This document shows positions 35,432 to 44,783 of a DNA stretch of 64,000 bases, one piece after another (the first letter of the stretch is position 1; the number at the start of each line of letters is the position of its first letter). A program made the position numbers and the translations under genes. The DNA lies in the NCBI GenBank assembly GCA_902613475.1, contig CACMHG010000006.1, positions 18,394 through 82,393 on the forward strand, given 5' to 3'. The DNA is from K189A clade bacterium. GTDB lineage: Bacteria > Pseudomonadota > Gammaproteobacteria > Pseudomonadales > Azotimanducaceae. The notes under the pieces were generated by a model, which was not told where the DNA came from, ran no database searches, and worked only from the letters and a program-made list of their open reading frames with translations.

Positions 35432-36574
35432 TCACCGCAACCTAACCGCCAATGATTTTGGCCCGCCCAACTCTCCCACCGTGGTCGCCTGGGCATTGAC
35501 CAGTTCAATACCGCGATAGCGCTCGGCCATCTGCTCGACAACAATCTTACCCTCGAGTCGAGCCAGGTGAGCGCCTAAACAGACGTGGATTCCAAATCCC
35601 AGACCCAGATGAGGATTCGGACTGCGATCAAGCCTGAAAGTATCTGGTGCCTCGAAGACTCGCTCATCCCGATTCGCACTAGCAAGCAAAGGAATGACCA
35701 ACTCGCCAGCCGCAATAGCTTGTCCGGCAATCTCAACATCCTTAGTGGTACGGCGAACCGTAGCGGAAAATGGCGAGTAGAAGCGCAGCGCCTCCTCGAC
35801 AAAGTTCTTCGCAAGCTGCGGATTTTGCTTTAGCTGAATCAAGGTGTCTGTTTCCTCATGGAAGATTCTGGCCGATGCGGTAATCAGGCCTGTCGTCGTT
35901 TCGTTACCTGCGATTAACAGCAGGCGACAAAAACTCAGCAGTTCCTCGTCATCTAGTTTGCCGTCCTCTGTTTCCGTTGCGACAAGTTGACCCAGCAGGT
36001 GCTCCTTCGGATGCCGGCGAATGTCATTAATGCGCTGCAAAAAGTAGGCATTCATCTCCTGCGCCGCGCGCTCGGACTCAGCACTGGGTGTACCAAACAA
36101 TATCTCGCCGATATTGCTGAAGATCTCGTCAGACCACGCTTTAAAGGTAGCCATATCACCATCTTCCACGCCCAGCATCTCGGCGATCACCATGACGGGT
36201 AGGGGCGCTGCCAAGGCCTGCACAAGGTCCAACTCGGTGTCGGTTGGCATCGCATCTAGCAGCGCGTTGCAGCGGGATCGGATCTGCTGCTCCTGCAGTT
36301 GAATTTGACCGGGCTTGAACGCCACGCTGACCAATTTACGCAGACGATTGTGTATGGGCGGGTCGCTGAACAACATGCTCGGTGCGCCCCGCTCTTCAGG
36401 TGGCCGAATCGACACCTCGGAAGAAAAGGTCTCATGATCACGCAGTATGGCGTGTACGTCAGCATGGCGCGCGACCTGCCAGGGGCCATCAGCCTCTAGC
36501 TGGGTTACAGGAGCGTGGTCGCGCAACAGCTTAAATCCCTCGTATGGGTTCATTGTTTCTTGTGGATCAGCCAT
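35432..36574 (-). CDS. Cytochrome P450
   Basis: Bacterial class I-type soluble P450 of about 380 residues. Seen: I-helix LLIAGNETTTGLI, ExxR helix EEALRFYSP, the PERF-like region FRLDRSPNPHLGLGFG and heme-cysteine loop FGIHVCLGAHLARLE. Length and motifs are complete. The ATG at 36574 is preferred to an upstream TTG. It needs an external ferredoxin and reductase, which are not encoded nearby. The substrate is unknown. It is divergent from a second P450 gene. Confidence 0.92.
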   Translation of the reverse strand: MADPQETMNPYEGFKLLRDHAPVTQLEADGPWQVARHADVHAILRDHETFSSEVSIRPPEERGAPSMLFSDPPIHNRLRKLVSVAFKPGQIQLQEQQIRSRCNALLDAMPTDTELDLVQALAAPLPVMVIAEMLGVEDGDMATFKAWSDEIFSNIGEILFGTPSAESERAAQEMNAYFLQRINDIRRHPKEHLLGQLVATETEDGKLDDEELLSFCRLLLIAGNETTTGLITASARIFHEETDTLIQLKQNPQLAKNFVEEALRFYSPFSATVRRTTKDVEIAGQAIAAGELVIPLLASANRDERVFEAPDTFRLDRSPNPHLGLGFGIHVCLGAHLARLEGKIVVEQMAERYRGIELVNAQATTVGELGGPKSLAVRLR

Positions 36575-36645
36575 AAAGCGTATTCTTTTCAAAAATGGAC
36601 AGCGCAGCTGTGGAGGGGTTATCTGCTAATATTCTCAGGTAAGTC

Positions 36646-38052
36646 TTGGAAGAAAAAGAGATAGAGGAACGAGCTTTGAAACTTATCAGCGACGAGATAC
36701 TGATCGACTCGGGACAACAAGATCCGACCTATGATGCGGTTTATCCCATGTTTGACGGTTTCAACTTTGGTGACCCTGCATCGTGGACCCAAGGACACCC
36801 CTTCGACCACTACAGGCAGATGCGCGAACAAGCCCCGGTGATGTGGTCAGGATCCTATCGAGGCACCTCGGGTTATTGGTCACTCACCCGCTATGAGGAC
36901 ATCAAACATGCGGAACTCGCCCACGGTGTTTTTTCGTCCCAACGCGGCGGCATCAATATGGCGGTCCCCGACCGCAAGCAGTGGCGACCAGATAAGCTCA
37001 TGCCTGCTGCGCTCAATTCCTTAATCAACATGGACGAACCGCTGCATCGGGAAATGCGCATGCAGCAAAGCGATTTTTTCTTTCCTGCCTACGTGGACAC
37101 GATTAGAGATCGAGTCGGTGTTTACATCGATTCTCTGCTGGACGAAATGGAGCGCAAGGGTCCCGTAGTCGACTTTGCCAAAATGTTCTCCGAGGAGTTG
37201 CCGCTGTTCACGCTGTGCGAAATGCTCGGCGTTGATGAGGCCGAACGGCCACAGGTAAAAACGTGGATGCATCACCTGGAGCTGGCTGCCCAGTTTTTGG
37301 CGAATCCGTGGCAGACGTTTTTCTCTGAACCCATGTTTCCCTTTCGCTTCAACCGCGTTGTGCGAGATATGTTTGCCTACGGAGAGCGTGTCATGGCTGA
37401 TCGGTGCGGCAACCCCAGACAAGACCTGCTGACGATTATTGCCCAGTCCAAGCTGGACGGAGAACTGCTGCCCCAGGAATTTCTGGACGGCTCATGGTTG
37501 CTCATAATTTTTGCGGGTAACGACACTTCGCGAAATTCGCTGTCTGGCACGATTCGGTTGATGAACCAGTTTCCAGATCAACGCGCCATGGTGCTTGAGG
37601 ACCCTGCCCTGATTCCGAGGATGTCCGAAGAAGCCTTGCGCATGGTTTCGCCGGTTATCCATATGCGCCGCACGGCCATTGAGGATACTGAGGTGAACGG
37701 ACAAAAAATCGGCAAGGATGAAAAAGTAGTGCTTTGGTACGGAGCGGCCAATCGCGACCCGGAGGTTTTCCCCAATCCGGACACCTTCGATATGCATCGT
37801 CCCAACGTAGAAAAACACCTCGCCTTTGGGCATGGCGTGCACAAATGCCTTGGCTCGCGCATCGCCAAAATGCAGCTGCGACTTGCCTTTGAACGTATCT
37901 TCGAGCGCTTTCCCGACATTTACTGGACCGGTAAGCAGACCATTGCACCTAACGCATTGGTACACGCGATTTCGAGTATGCAGGTCAACCTCTACGGCAA
38001 AAACGCCAAGCGTCCGACACAAGTCGCAGTTCCGAAGGCAGAAAACGCCTGA
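36646..38052 (+). CDS. Cytochrome P450
   Basis: A 468-residue soluble P450, longer at the N-terminus than the neighbouring one. Seen: I-helix LIIFAGNDTSRNS, SEEALRMVSP, and heme loop FGHGVHKCLGSRIAKMQ. Family resemblance is to bacterial terpene/steroid or fatty-acid hydroxylating P450s of the CYP125/CYP142-like style, only loosely. The start is uncertain: TTG 36646, or TTG 36676 which has AGAGGAA upstream. Divergent from the first P450, separated by about 70-100 bases. Confidence 0.92.
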   Translation: MEEKEIEERALKLISDEILIDSGQQDPTYDAVYPMFDGFNFGDPASWTQGHPFDHYRQMREQAPVMWSGSYRGTSGYWSLTRYEDIKHAELAHGVFSSQRGGINMAVPDRKQWRPDKLMPAALNSLINMDEPLHREMRMQQSDFFFPAYVDTIRDRVGVYIDSLLDEMERKGPVVDFAKMFSEELPLFTLCEMLGVDEAERPQVKTWMHHLELAAQFLANPWQTFFSEPMFPFRFNRVVRDMFAYGERVMADRCGNPRQDLLTIIAQSKLDGELLPQEFLDGSWLLIIFAGNDTSRNSLSGTIRLMNQFPDQRAMVLEDPALIPRMSEEALRMVSPVIHMRRTAIEDTEVNGQKIGKDEKVVLWYGAANRDPEVFPNPDTFDMHRPNVEKHLAFGHGVHKCLGSRIAKMQLRLAFERIFERFPDIYWTGKQTIAPNALVHAISSMQVNLYGKNAKRPTQVAVPKAENA

Positions 38053-38139
38053 TAACGACGATCTTGGACTTCCGGGCACATGACATTCACGGATTAGGCA
38101 ATACAGTCAGTCACCCATAACCTAGCTTGAGCTGTCTCC

Positions 38140-38496
38140 ATGGTCGACACCCCGGCGCCGGTCACTGTTTGGTTTGACAGCCAGTGCCCGCTGTGCATCA
38201 AAGAAATCGCGCTTATGCGCCGCCTCGACTGGCGTAAGCGCGTTAACTTCATTGATATCTACGCCGCAGACCAGTGTCCACTGGATCCTGCGCAGCTGCT
38301 CGAGCGCTTTCACGCCCAAGAGGCAGGTCAGCCCATCGTCCATGGCGCAGCGGCCTTCGCAGTGCTGTGGCGACAACTGCCACTTCTAAAACCCTTGGGC
38401 GTACTGGCTCGACTGCCATGGATACTGCGTGTTTTGGAGCGAGCCTACGTCGCTTTTTTGCGAGTTCGACCGAGGCTGCAGAAGTTGGTGCGCTAA
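38140..38496 (+). CDS. DCC-family (DUF393) thiol-disulfide oxidoreductase-like protein
   Basis: A 118-residue protein with the family signature VWFDSQCPLCIKEI at residues 10-23 (DxxCPxC) and downstream AAFAVLWRQLP. DUF393 proteins resemble thioredoxin-fold oxidoreductases, and their physiological role is poorly defined. The start ATG 38140 is a natural one; the spacing to the P450 stop is 87 bases, so co-transcription is possible. Confidence 0.85.
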   Translation: MVDTPAPVTVWFDSQCPLCIKEIALMRRLDWRKRVNFIDIYAADQCPLDPAQLLERFHAQEAGQPIVHGAAAFAVLWRQLPLLKPLGVLARLPWILRVLERAYVAFLRVRPRLQKLVR

Positions 38497-38577
38497 CGGC
38501 CCAAAAACTTGCCGCGTCAGGAGATTGACGAGTGCTGCAGCGTCGCCAATCTCCGGCCGGCTGGCTATCGTTTACGT

Positions 38578-39186
38578 TTAGGAGCTCGGCAGTGGCACGA
38601 TCAAGTCGATGATATTCGCGATCAATTCCTCCTGTTCGATTTCCGTAGACATGGTTTGGCCCAGAATCGAATCAAGAATCAACATCGCGGCCCCGGTAGG
38701 CACTGCGTTTGTGAACAGCGTCAAAACGGGCAATGGTACGTTCGCGTGACGCCCGTCAAGCTGAGTTGCCTTGATTTCTCGCTGCACCGAGTCAGCAAAT
38801 TTTTCAACAGCAGTGCGCAGCTTTGCACTCGCTTGGCGACTCACGTCGGGATGATAGATTGCGCGAAAAAGTGCGCGATTGTTTAGGGCCCAGCGCAAAT
38901 ATCCCCGTCCCATTGCATTGAGTCTGCTGTGCGGGTTATCGCTTCCGCATTGATCTGCAGCAATCAGGGTGGCATCTCGCGCCTCCTGCCAACCCTTGGC
39001 TGCCAAAGCCTGAAGCAACGCTTTTTTGTTCGCAAAGTGTCGATTGGGTGCACTATGGGAAACACCAATCTCTCGAGCAATGGCCCTCAAAGAAAGCGCC
39101 TCGATACCCTGCTCATCAATAATCTCAGCTGCCTTGATTAGGATCGCCTCGGATAGGTTTCCATGGTGATAGGTCGTGAGCGGCAT
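38578..39186 (-). CDS. TetR family transcriptional regulator
   Basis: A 202-residue TetR-type regulator. Seen: an N-terminal helix-turn-helix (ILIKAAEIIDEQGIEALSLRAIAREIGVSHSAPNRHFANKKALLQALA) and a WHG-type ligand domain (RGYLRWALNNRALFRAIYHPDV). It is divergent from the small membrane protein and desaturase genes; a palindrome fitting a TetR operator overlaps the promoter of that operon (39261-39279). It probably represses the desaturase in response to a lipid-derived ligand; the ligand is inferred. Confidence 0.88.
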   Translation of the reverse strand: MPLTTYHHGNLSEAILIKAAEIIDEQGIEALSLRAIAREIGVSHSAPNRHFANKKALLQALAAKGWQEARDATLIAADQCGSDNPHSRLNAMGRGYLRWALNNRALFRAIYHPDVSRQASAKLRTAVEKFADSVQREIKATQLDGRHANVPLPVLTLFTNAVPTGAAMLILDSILGQTMSTEIEQEELIANIIDLIVPLPSS

Positions 39187-39260
39187 AGAGCATGAGTCCT
39201 TTTGCGTCGAGCATATTCGCGCTGAAAGCCTCTACTCGCACGGACATGCATGAACAAATC

Positions 39261-39293
39261 ATGTTGACAATGTCTACATTAGCTTCCTATAGT
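39261..39293 (+). promoter_or_regulatory. Promoter with overlapping TetR-type operator before the desaturase operon
   Basis: A -35 TTGACA (39264-39269) and a -10 TATAGT (39288-39293) are 18 bases apart. The palindrome ATGTTGACAATGTCTACAT (39261-39279, one mismatched pair around a central A) covers the -35 element. It lies between the TetR gene and the small membrane protein gene at 39346, so the regulator would block this promoter and possibly its own. Confidence 0.65.
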
Positions 39294-39345
39294 CCAGCCA
39301 TCAACCGTGGTTTCCGATCAGGCACCTATCAAGCACAGGAAAGAC

Positions 39346-39540
39346 ATGAAAATCATTATTGGCATTTTGTTTTCACCCATGGCCTTTGCCCTGGGTTTTC
39401 TCTGGCCCTTAGCCACTCAGCTCACCATAAGTCTGCAGCTTGCTGCGCCCGGGTCGTCGGCGATTATCGTTGGAGCCGTGGTCGCTGGGACTCTTGGGCT
39501 GCTGGCACAATTTCGCGGGAGTTGGCTATGGATCAAGTAG
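39346..39540 (+). CDS. Small membrane protein upstream of the desaturase
   Basis: A 64-residue protein with two hydrophobic segments (about 2-25 and 35-55) and no recognised domain. The start ATG at 39346 has AGGAAAGAC upstream. Its last 13 bases overlap the desaturase start in another frame, which argues for translational coupling and a joint role, perhaps as a desaturase accessory or membrane-anchor peptide. An upstream alternative start at 39307 has no ribosome site. Confidence 0.6.
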   Translation: MKIIIGILFSPMAFALGFLWPLATQLTISLQLAAPGSSAIIVGAVVAGTLGLLAQFRGSWLWIK

Positions 39541-40409
39541 CTGAAAACACACCGCTGGCGACCATGAGCGACGCAGAACTTGATGTGCTCGAGCGTCAGA
39601 TAGCAGGCAAATATATGGGTAAGGTGCCCTGGGGCGCCGTCGCCTGGGGCCTAGGCAACTGCCTGGTTTTTATCGCCCTATTCCCGCTGGTTTTAAGCGG
39701 CCTCGTACCGCTGTGGGCAGGATTTTGCGTGGCAACCATGAACGTTATTTTGTCCTACCTACCTTCCCATGAAGCCCAACACAACATCATTGCCGGTCGC
39801 GGCAAGCCCCTGCGATGGCTCAACGAACTGGTCGGTCATGTTTCCGTCATTCCCCTGGTCTACCCATATCGCGTGCTGCGAGCGACACATATGGAACATC
39901 ATCAGCACACGAATGATCCGGAAAAAGACTGTGATATAGATACGCACGCCAAGTCGTCGATAGATTTTTTGCGCAAGGCGATTCTCAACCGCCAACCCGC
40001 GTCAACCCGAAATGGCGCCTACGGCCGCTGTCTTGAACGCACCGGACAAAGCCATTTGATGCTGGATGCCGTCTTGATAAATGCGGCCTACCTAATTTTT
40101 ATGTTCGGCATGGCTTGGAGCGGTTTCGCCATAGAAATGGCGCTGCTGTGGTGGATACCCAAAATTATTGGTGAAACGTACATTTCGTATTACTTATCTT
40201 GGGCACCGCACTATCCGGGACACGAGCAGGGCCGTTATCGAGATACGCGTGGGTTCAAAAGTCGCCTGGGCAACCTCGTCTCCATGGGAATGCAGTTTCA
40301 CATCATTCACCACCTTTACCCGCGAATTCCGCTATCACTAACACCAGCCGCTTACCGGGAGCTACGGCCCATACTTGAGCGGCGAGGATGCGAACTCGGC
40401 GGCCTTTAA
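39528..40409 (+). CDS. Fatty acid desaturase family protein
   Basis: A 293-residue membrane diiron desaturase. Seen: membrane segments near residues 35-75, first His box SHEAQHN, second box HMEHHQHTNDPEKD, and third box QFHIIHHLYPRIP, as in acyl-lipid desaturases and beta-carotene hydroxylases. The start is ATG 39528, which overlaps the upstream small gene; the frame open to 39192 includes no credible earlier start. Probably under TetR control. Confidence 0.85.
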   Translation: MDQVAENTPLATMSDAELDVLERQIAGKYMGKVPWGAVAWGLGNCLVFIALFPLVLSGLVPLWAGFCVATMNVILSYLPSHEAQHNIIAGRGKPLRWLNELVGHVSVIPLVYPYRVLRATHMEHHQHTNDPEKDCDIDTHAKSSIDFLRKAILNRQPASTRNGAYGRCLERTGQSHLMLDAVLINAAYLIFMFGMAWSGFAIEMALLWWIPKIIGETYISYYLSWAPHYPGHEQGRYRDTRGFKSRLGNLVSMGMQFHIIHHLYPRIPLSLTPAAYRELRPILERRGCELGGL

Positions 40410-40427
40410 GCCGTCAGGTAGGGCGAA

Positions 40428-43400
40428 TCAGTCGACCGTTTTATGGGCGTCTTTGTAGCGAAACCCCTTGAAGACGGCGCTTTCTGATTCGTCCGTCGCT
40501 GAGCTGCTGAAAAAGCGCCCCTGGTCAAAGCTAATACCCAGGGCGTAACTTGAATCCTCTGAAATCTCGATAGGTGCTTCATCATTTAACGTTGGGTAAG
40601 CACCGCATGCCTCACCGGCATCGCAAATAAAATTATCGTTGTCCATGTCTGACCCGACGACTAGCGCATACGTTCCCGGCGCTACATCACTCAGATCAAG
40701 TTCATAGACCCCATCAGCAGGATTAGCCAACCGCTGCTGGTAACTGGTCTCATCGCTTTCTGAATCGATTAACAGCGCGAACAACACCCCAGCACTGCTG
40801 CTAAAGGTGGTGGCGCTAACCTGCAATCTCACCGGCACTGAGAGATCGCCAACAGAGGAGCTGATGCGAATAGTGGCCGTATACTCGCCAGCCGCCAGGC
40901 CAGTGCGGTCTGCGGTCACTCGGTAAGAACCTAATCCCACATCATTTGTCGATAAGGCTGAGACATTAAGCCAATCGGTGTCATCGCTAACGCCCGTCAC
41001 GCTCAAATCGCCGCCGCCCGCGTTTGTTAAGGAAAGTACGAGCTGGGTGTTGATAACCCCAAAGCTGATCGCACCTGGCGACGCCAAGAGCGATGGCGGT
41101 AAAGGTTGAAGCGTACCGCTCGCCAGCTCCTGGGCTGTCATCACGGCTTTGAAGGCATTAATCAATCCATGACCAAACTGATTGTCGCGCCCCGCAGCGC
41201 CAAGGTCGTCCGTGATGCGGCCCTCCATCAGCATTTGGTCTAAGGTTGCCGGTGTCAGGTCCGGATACACTGCCTTCATCAAGGCAGCAACGCCCGCCAC
41301 ATGGGGGGCTGCCATGGACGTTCCTTCGTAGCGCCGGTAGCCATAGGTAAGCGAGTTATCGCGATCACTGCCAATGGCGCTCAGCACACCATCGGGAAAA
41401 CCGTCTGTATTGACGTCCTCGCTCATATTTCCGCCGGGCGCGGCCACGTCTACGGTAGGCCCGAAATTTGAATACCCGGTCAGTACATTGGTCTGATTGG
41501 TCGCCGATACCGACACTACACCCTCGTAGGACGCGGGATATTCCAGATCTTGGGTGCCGCTGTTACCTGCCGCAGCGATGACTATCACCCCGGCATTGCG
41601 AGCTGCGGTAACCGCATCTGCCTCACTCTGGGATGAACCCGCACCACCCAGGCTTAGGTTGATCACGTCGGCAGGTTGCGTCGGCAGATCTCCGGACGCA
41701 TTGGAAAGCCCTGCCGCGTAACGGATCGAGTGGATAATGTCGAAGCTAGTGCCTCCAGAACGACCCAGGGCACGTACCGGCATGATTCGACTGTCCCAAG
41801 CGACGCCTGCGACACCCACGGAGTTATTGGTTGCGGCTGCAACGGTGCCTGCAACATGAGTTCCATGGAAAGAGCTACTGCCATCGCCTAAATCACCATC
41901 GCCCTCGTCTTCGGGATTGCTGTCCACACCATCACCGTCCCCGGCATTCTCGCTGTCGCCAATCATGTCGACACCGTCCACCAACTGGCCGGCAAAATCT
42001 GGGTGGTTGGACAAGATGCCGGTATCGATCACTGCAACCCTTACGTTAGGGCTTCCCGTTGTGAGGTCCCACGCCGCCGGTAACTGGATTTGCGGGAAAT
42101 GCCATTGCTCGGCATACAATGGGTCGTTCGGCGTGGCTAAAGCGTCCCGCGAATAATTGGGTTCCGCTCGCTCTATGCCCGGGCGGCGCATCATCGCCTT
42201 AATCGCCCAAATCGTCTCTTGCTTGGTGCGCTGTTTCGCTGAGATTCCAACGTTTGGAAGGTCGTTTAGGCTCTCGTTGACCCGCACGATCGCAGACTTT
42301 CTCGCCTCTACTCCGTCGAAGGCCATGAGAAGGGGTTCATCCAATCTCTGACCTTTTACCACCTGCATGGATTGGCGCATTTCAGACATAGCGGCATCCG
42401 CTTTTTCGCCGAGCTGAACGATGACCTGACTGGGCACGAAATCATCAAAACTACTGAAATCAGAGACTGTGGTGCCATCGACAGAGGCTGCACTCGATGA
42501 GCCCATTGTGACCACGTAGTTAGAGGCACCGGAGAAGGCGAAAACGCGGATAAAGTAATCACCCGCTTCCGGCGCCTGCACAGACTCGGTATTGCCTGTG
42601 CCGACGGAATCATCAACGAGGACTTCTGCGGCGTCGTATAGCTCTACATCGAGATCCTGACCGTCGCCGGTATCACCAATGGTGAGCAAAATGCGGTCAC
42701 CCGCAAACAGGCTGACGCGAAAGTAGTCTTCGTCTCCGCTTTCAAACAAGCTACCGGACACACCGGAATTTGCTTGATTAACATAGCCACCCAGCACACC
42801 CGGCGAAAATATCTGCTGGGCCGATGCGAAGTCATTATTGGCGATATTGGTCACCGACGACTCATTTACGTCGCTGTCGATTTGCGTACCCGAAGACACG
42901 TTGACCGCACCGACAACTTGCACCCCAGCTGTATCGGTAGCCTTAGTTAGCGCCAAAGAAAACGGAGCCGATGCGTTGCCGGCGACATCGGTCAGACTGA
43001 GGACTGCGGTAACATCCCCGTCTGCCATGCTAGAAAGATCTGCGCTAAGCACTTGCTCGTCAGCATTGTTGATTTGGCCGCTAAGACCGATGGCCTGGGT
43101 GAGCCCATCGGCATCGTTTATCTCAATAGAATAGCTCGCATCCAGCTCGCCATTGGCAATCGTTAACGTAAAAGCGCTCTCGTTTGTGGTATTGATAACT
43201 GTGGTCTGGGCTTGCAGCGCGAAATTAGTCGGCGCTTCGAAATCGAACTCAAAACTCAGCGTTAACGTGTTCGAGCTTTGACCAGTGCCGTTGATTGCAA
43301 CCGCTCGTAAGGTGGTATTGGTCTCAAGCGTCAAGGCGGAAGTGTACTGCTGGGAACTTGAAGTAGGTGCACTACCGTCCGTCGTGAAATAGATGCGCGC

Positions 43401-43595
43401 GCCGTTACTGGTCAGAGTGACCTCTTGGGATTGATTGAACAGCCCTCCGGAGCTTGAAGCGCTTATGATTGGATTTGGCACCACCACCGGGGTGGTCGTC
43501 GTGCCTCCCCCGCCACCACCGCCACATCCAACGAAGAGGAGGGCGATCAGCGCGCCAGCCAACATGCGACTAAATCCTCGAGTACTCTCGATCAA
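40428..43595 (-). CDS. Lipoprotein subtilisin-like serine protease (S8) with PPC and chitobiase-like domains
   Basis: A 1055-residue surface protease. A lipobox LFVGC and Gly run are followed by a chitobiase-C-like domain (about 40-110), a bacterial Ig-like region, a PPC beta domain (about 255-365), a propeptide-like part (about 385-480), and the S8 domain with the triad Asp524 (VIDTG), His577 (FHGTHVAG), Ser760 (EGTSMAAP) and oxyanion Asn678 (AAGNSG). A C-terminal BACON-like domain ends the protein. The TTG start at 43595 has GGAG upstream and gives the signal peptide its Arg residues; ATG 43565 is the alternative. Confidence 0.88.
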   Translation of the reverse strand: MIESTRGFSRMLAGALIALLFVGCGGGGGGGTTTTPVVVPNPIISASSSGGLFNQSQEVTLTSNGARIYFTTDGSAPTSSSQQYTSALTLETNTTLRAVAINGTGQSSNTLTLSFEFDFEAPTNFALQAQTTVINTTNESAFTLTIANGELDASYSIEINDADGLTQAIGLSGQINNADEQVLSADLSSMADGDVTAVLSLTDVAGNASAPFSLALTKATDTAGVQVVGAVNVSSGTQIDSDVNESSVTNIANNDFASAQQIFSPGVLGGYVNQANSGVSGSLFESGDEDYFRVSLFAGDRILLTIGDTGDGQDLDVELYDAAEVLVDDSVGTGNTESVQAPEAGDYFIRVFAFSGASNYVVTMGSSSAASVDGTTVSDFSSFDDFVPSQVIVQLGEKADAAMSEMRQSMQVVKGQRLDEPLLMAFDGVEARKSAIVRVNESLNDLPNVGISAKQRTKQETIWAIKAMMRRPGIERAEPNYSRDALATPNDPLYAEQWHFPQIQLPAAWDLTTGSPNVRVAVIDTGILSNHPDFAGQLVDGVDMIGDSENAGDGDGVDSNPEDEGDGDLGDGSSSFHGTHVAGTVAAATNNSVGVAGVAWDSRIMPVRALGRSGGTSFDIIHSIRYAAGLSNASGDLPTQPADVINLSLGGAGSSQSEADAVTAARNAGVIVIAAAGNSGTQDLEYPASYEGVVSVSATNQTNVLTGYSNFGPTVDVAAPGGNMSEDVNTDGFPDGVLSAIGSDRDNSLTYGYRRYEGTSMAAPHVAGVAALMKAVYPDLTPATLDQMLMEGRITDDLGAAGRDNQFGHGLINAFKAVMTAQELASGTLQPLPPSLLASPGAISFGVINTQLVLSLTNAGGGDLSVTGVSDDTDWLNVSALSTNDVGLGSYRVTADRTGLAAGEYTATIRISSSVGDLSVPVRLQVSATTFSSSAGVLFALLIDSESDETSYQQRLANPADGVYELDLSDVAPGTYALVVGSDMDNDNFICDAGEACGAYPTLNDEAPIEISEDSSYALGISFDQGRFFSSSATDESESAVFKGFRYKDAHKTVD

Positions 43596-43857
43596 TACTG
43601 CGCTCCAATCCGTCTCGTCTAATCAAGCAAATAAGGCAAACGCCTCGATTACCGAGCAAATTTATATGAATTGGCAATGCTATGAAGCATTTTTCGTACT
43701 GGCGGCGCCCGCAAATACAACGCGTCATTTCGCCTCGCTCAGAGATTTCCCTCCTGAATCCAGCTACGCGAACTAACTGCATGTATTGCGTTTGACACAT
43801 TTGCAGGTCACGCTCGAGGCGTGGCGCTGCCGCCATTTACCAACAAAAGGAAAAGTC

Positions 43858-44601
43858 ATGAAGAACTTAATCACGATGATTTACACGACCATGTTGCTGG
43901 TTTTTTCGTCCGGCACCTACGCCGATGATCACGCCACCAGCGGACCGCTCTTCTATGGACAAAGTATCGGCGTTGTTGCCAGCGATGCTCCCGCCGTATT
44001 GGCTGCCATGGATAAGTGGCGGAATTCAGCCACAGGTAAGAAAGCGCCAAACACCGTGGTGTTACTGCAAAACATCGTAAACGGCGATTATCAAAGCACT
44101 CATGGCATCAACATCTTCTATCCCAACGGAGCAGCAATGGATGCCTCCGCTGGACTCTATGCAGGCAGCAAGGATTGGTCAGCTTTCCAAGGCGCTTTTC
44201 AGAGCTTGGTCGAGACCGAGTGGGAAAACACTTATGCCATCATGCGGGCAAAAATTAACGCAGGTGACGTGTCTAGCGCCACTCCGGTCAGCATCGTTTA
44301 CGGCTTCACCGTTACAGATCCCGCGGGCTTTATGAGTGCTTTCGACAAAATGTGGAACTCTGACGTCATTCAAAATTTCCCGGGCGGTGTCTACTTCGGT
44401 CAAAACATCGCGGCTGGAACCATACCGGGCACACACTTCGTGACATTTGTTGCAGATACTCGCGGCAAACTGACCGAAGCGATCATGGCCATGCAAAACT
44501 CAAAAGATATGGCCGCCTATATTCAAGCGGTAGGTGGTAGCCGTGAGATCGAAGGGATCAACATGTTCTCAGAGGTCCAGCGCTGGAGCAATGGCGGCTA
44601 G
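43858..44601 (+). CDS. Secreted two-domain protein of unknown function
   Basis: A 247-residue exported protein: signal peptide with SSGTYADD, then two alpha/beta halves (about 27-135 and 145-245). The second half begins SIVYGFTVTDPAGFMSAFDKMW, mirroring IGVVASDAPAVLAAMDKW in the first, so it looks like an internal duplication. No function is recognised. AAAGGAAAAGTC precedes the ATG. Similar in size and layout to the protein at 34643; the resemblance has not been tested by alignment. Confidence 0.6.
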   Translation: MKNLITMIYTTMLLVFSSGTYADDHATSGPLFYGQSIGVVASDAPAVLAAMDKWRNSATGKKAPNTVVLLQNIVNGDYQSTHGINIFYPNGAAMDASAGLYAGSKDWSAFQGAFQSLVETEWENTYAIMRAKINAGDVSSATPVSIVYGFTVTDPAGFMSAFDKMWNSDVIQNFPGGVYFGQNIAAGTIPGTHFVTFVADTRGKLTEAIMAMQNSKDMAAYIQAVGGSREIEGINMFSEVQRWSNGG

Positions 44602-44616
44602 CCATCTCTTCAGTTC

Positions 44617-44640
44617 GCCCTCTCGGTCGACCGAGAGGGC
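44617..44640. terminator. 24-base perfect palindrome after the secreted protein gene
   Basis: The arms GCCCTCTCGGTC and GACCGAGAGGGC are exactly complementary with no loop, 15 bases after the stop codon. As RNA this would form a strong hairpin and so may end transcription, although no T run follows on the plus strand. Confidence 0.5.
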
Positions 44641-44783
44641 CTTGCGATAACCGTCTTGCGATCAACAATGACTCATCGCCGAGCGATTGGCTTGCGCTGC
44701 CTTAAACCCTCATAAGCAGGGTTTACAACCCGTCGGATACTGACGTTCAGGCGACAATGATCGGATTCTCAAGGATAGTTCCT

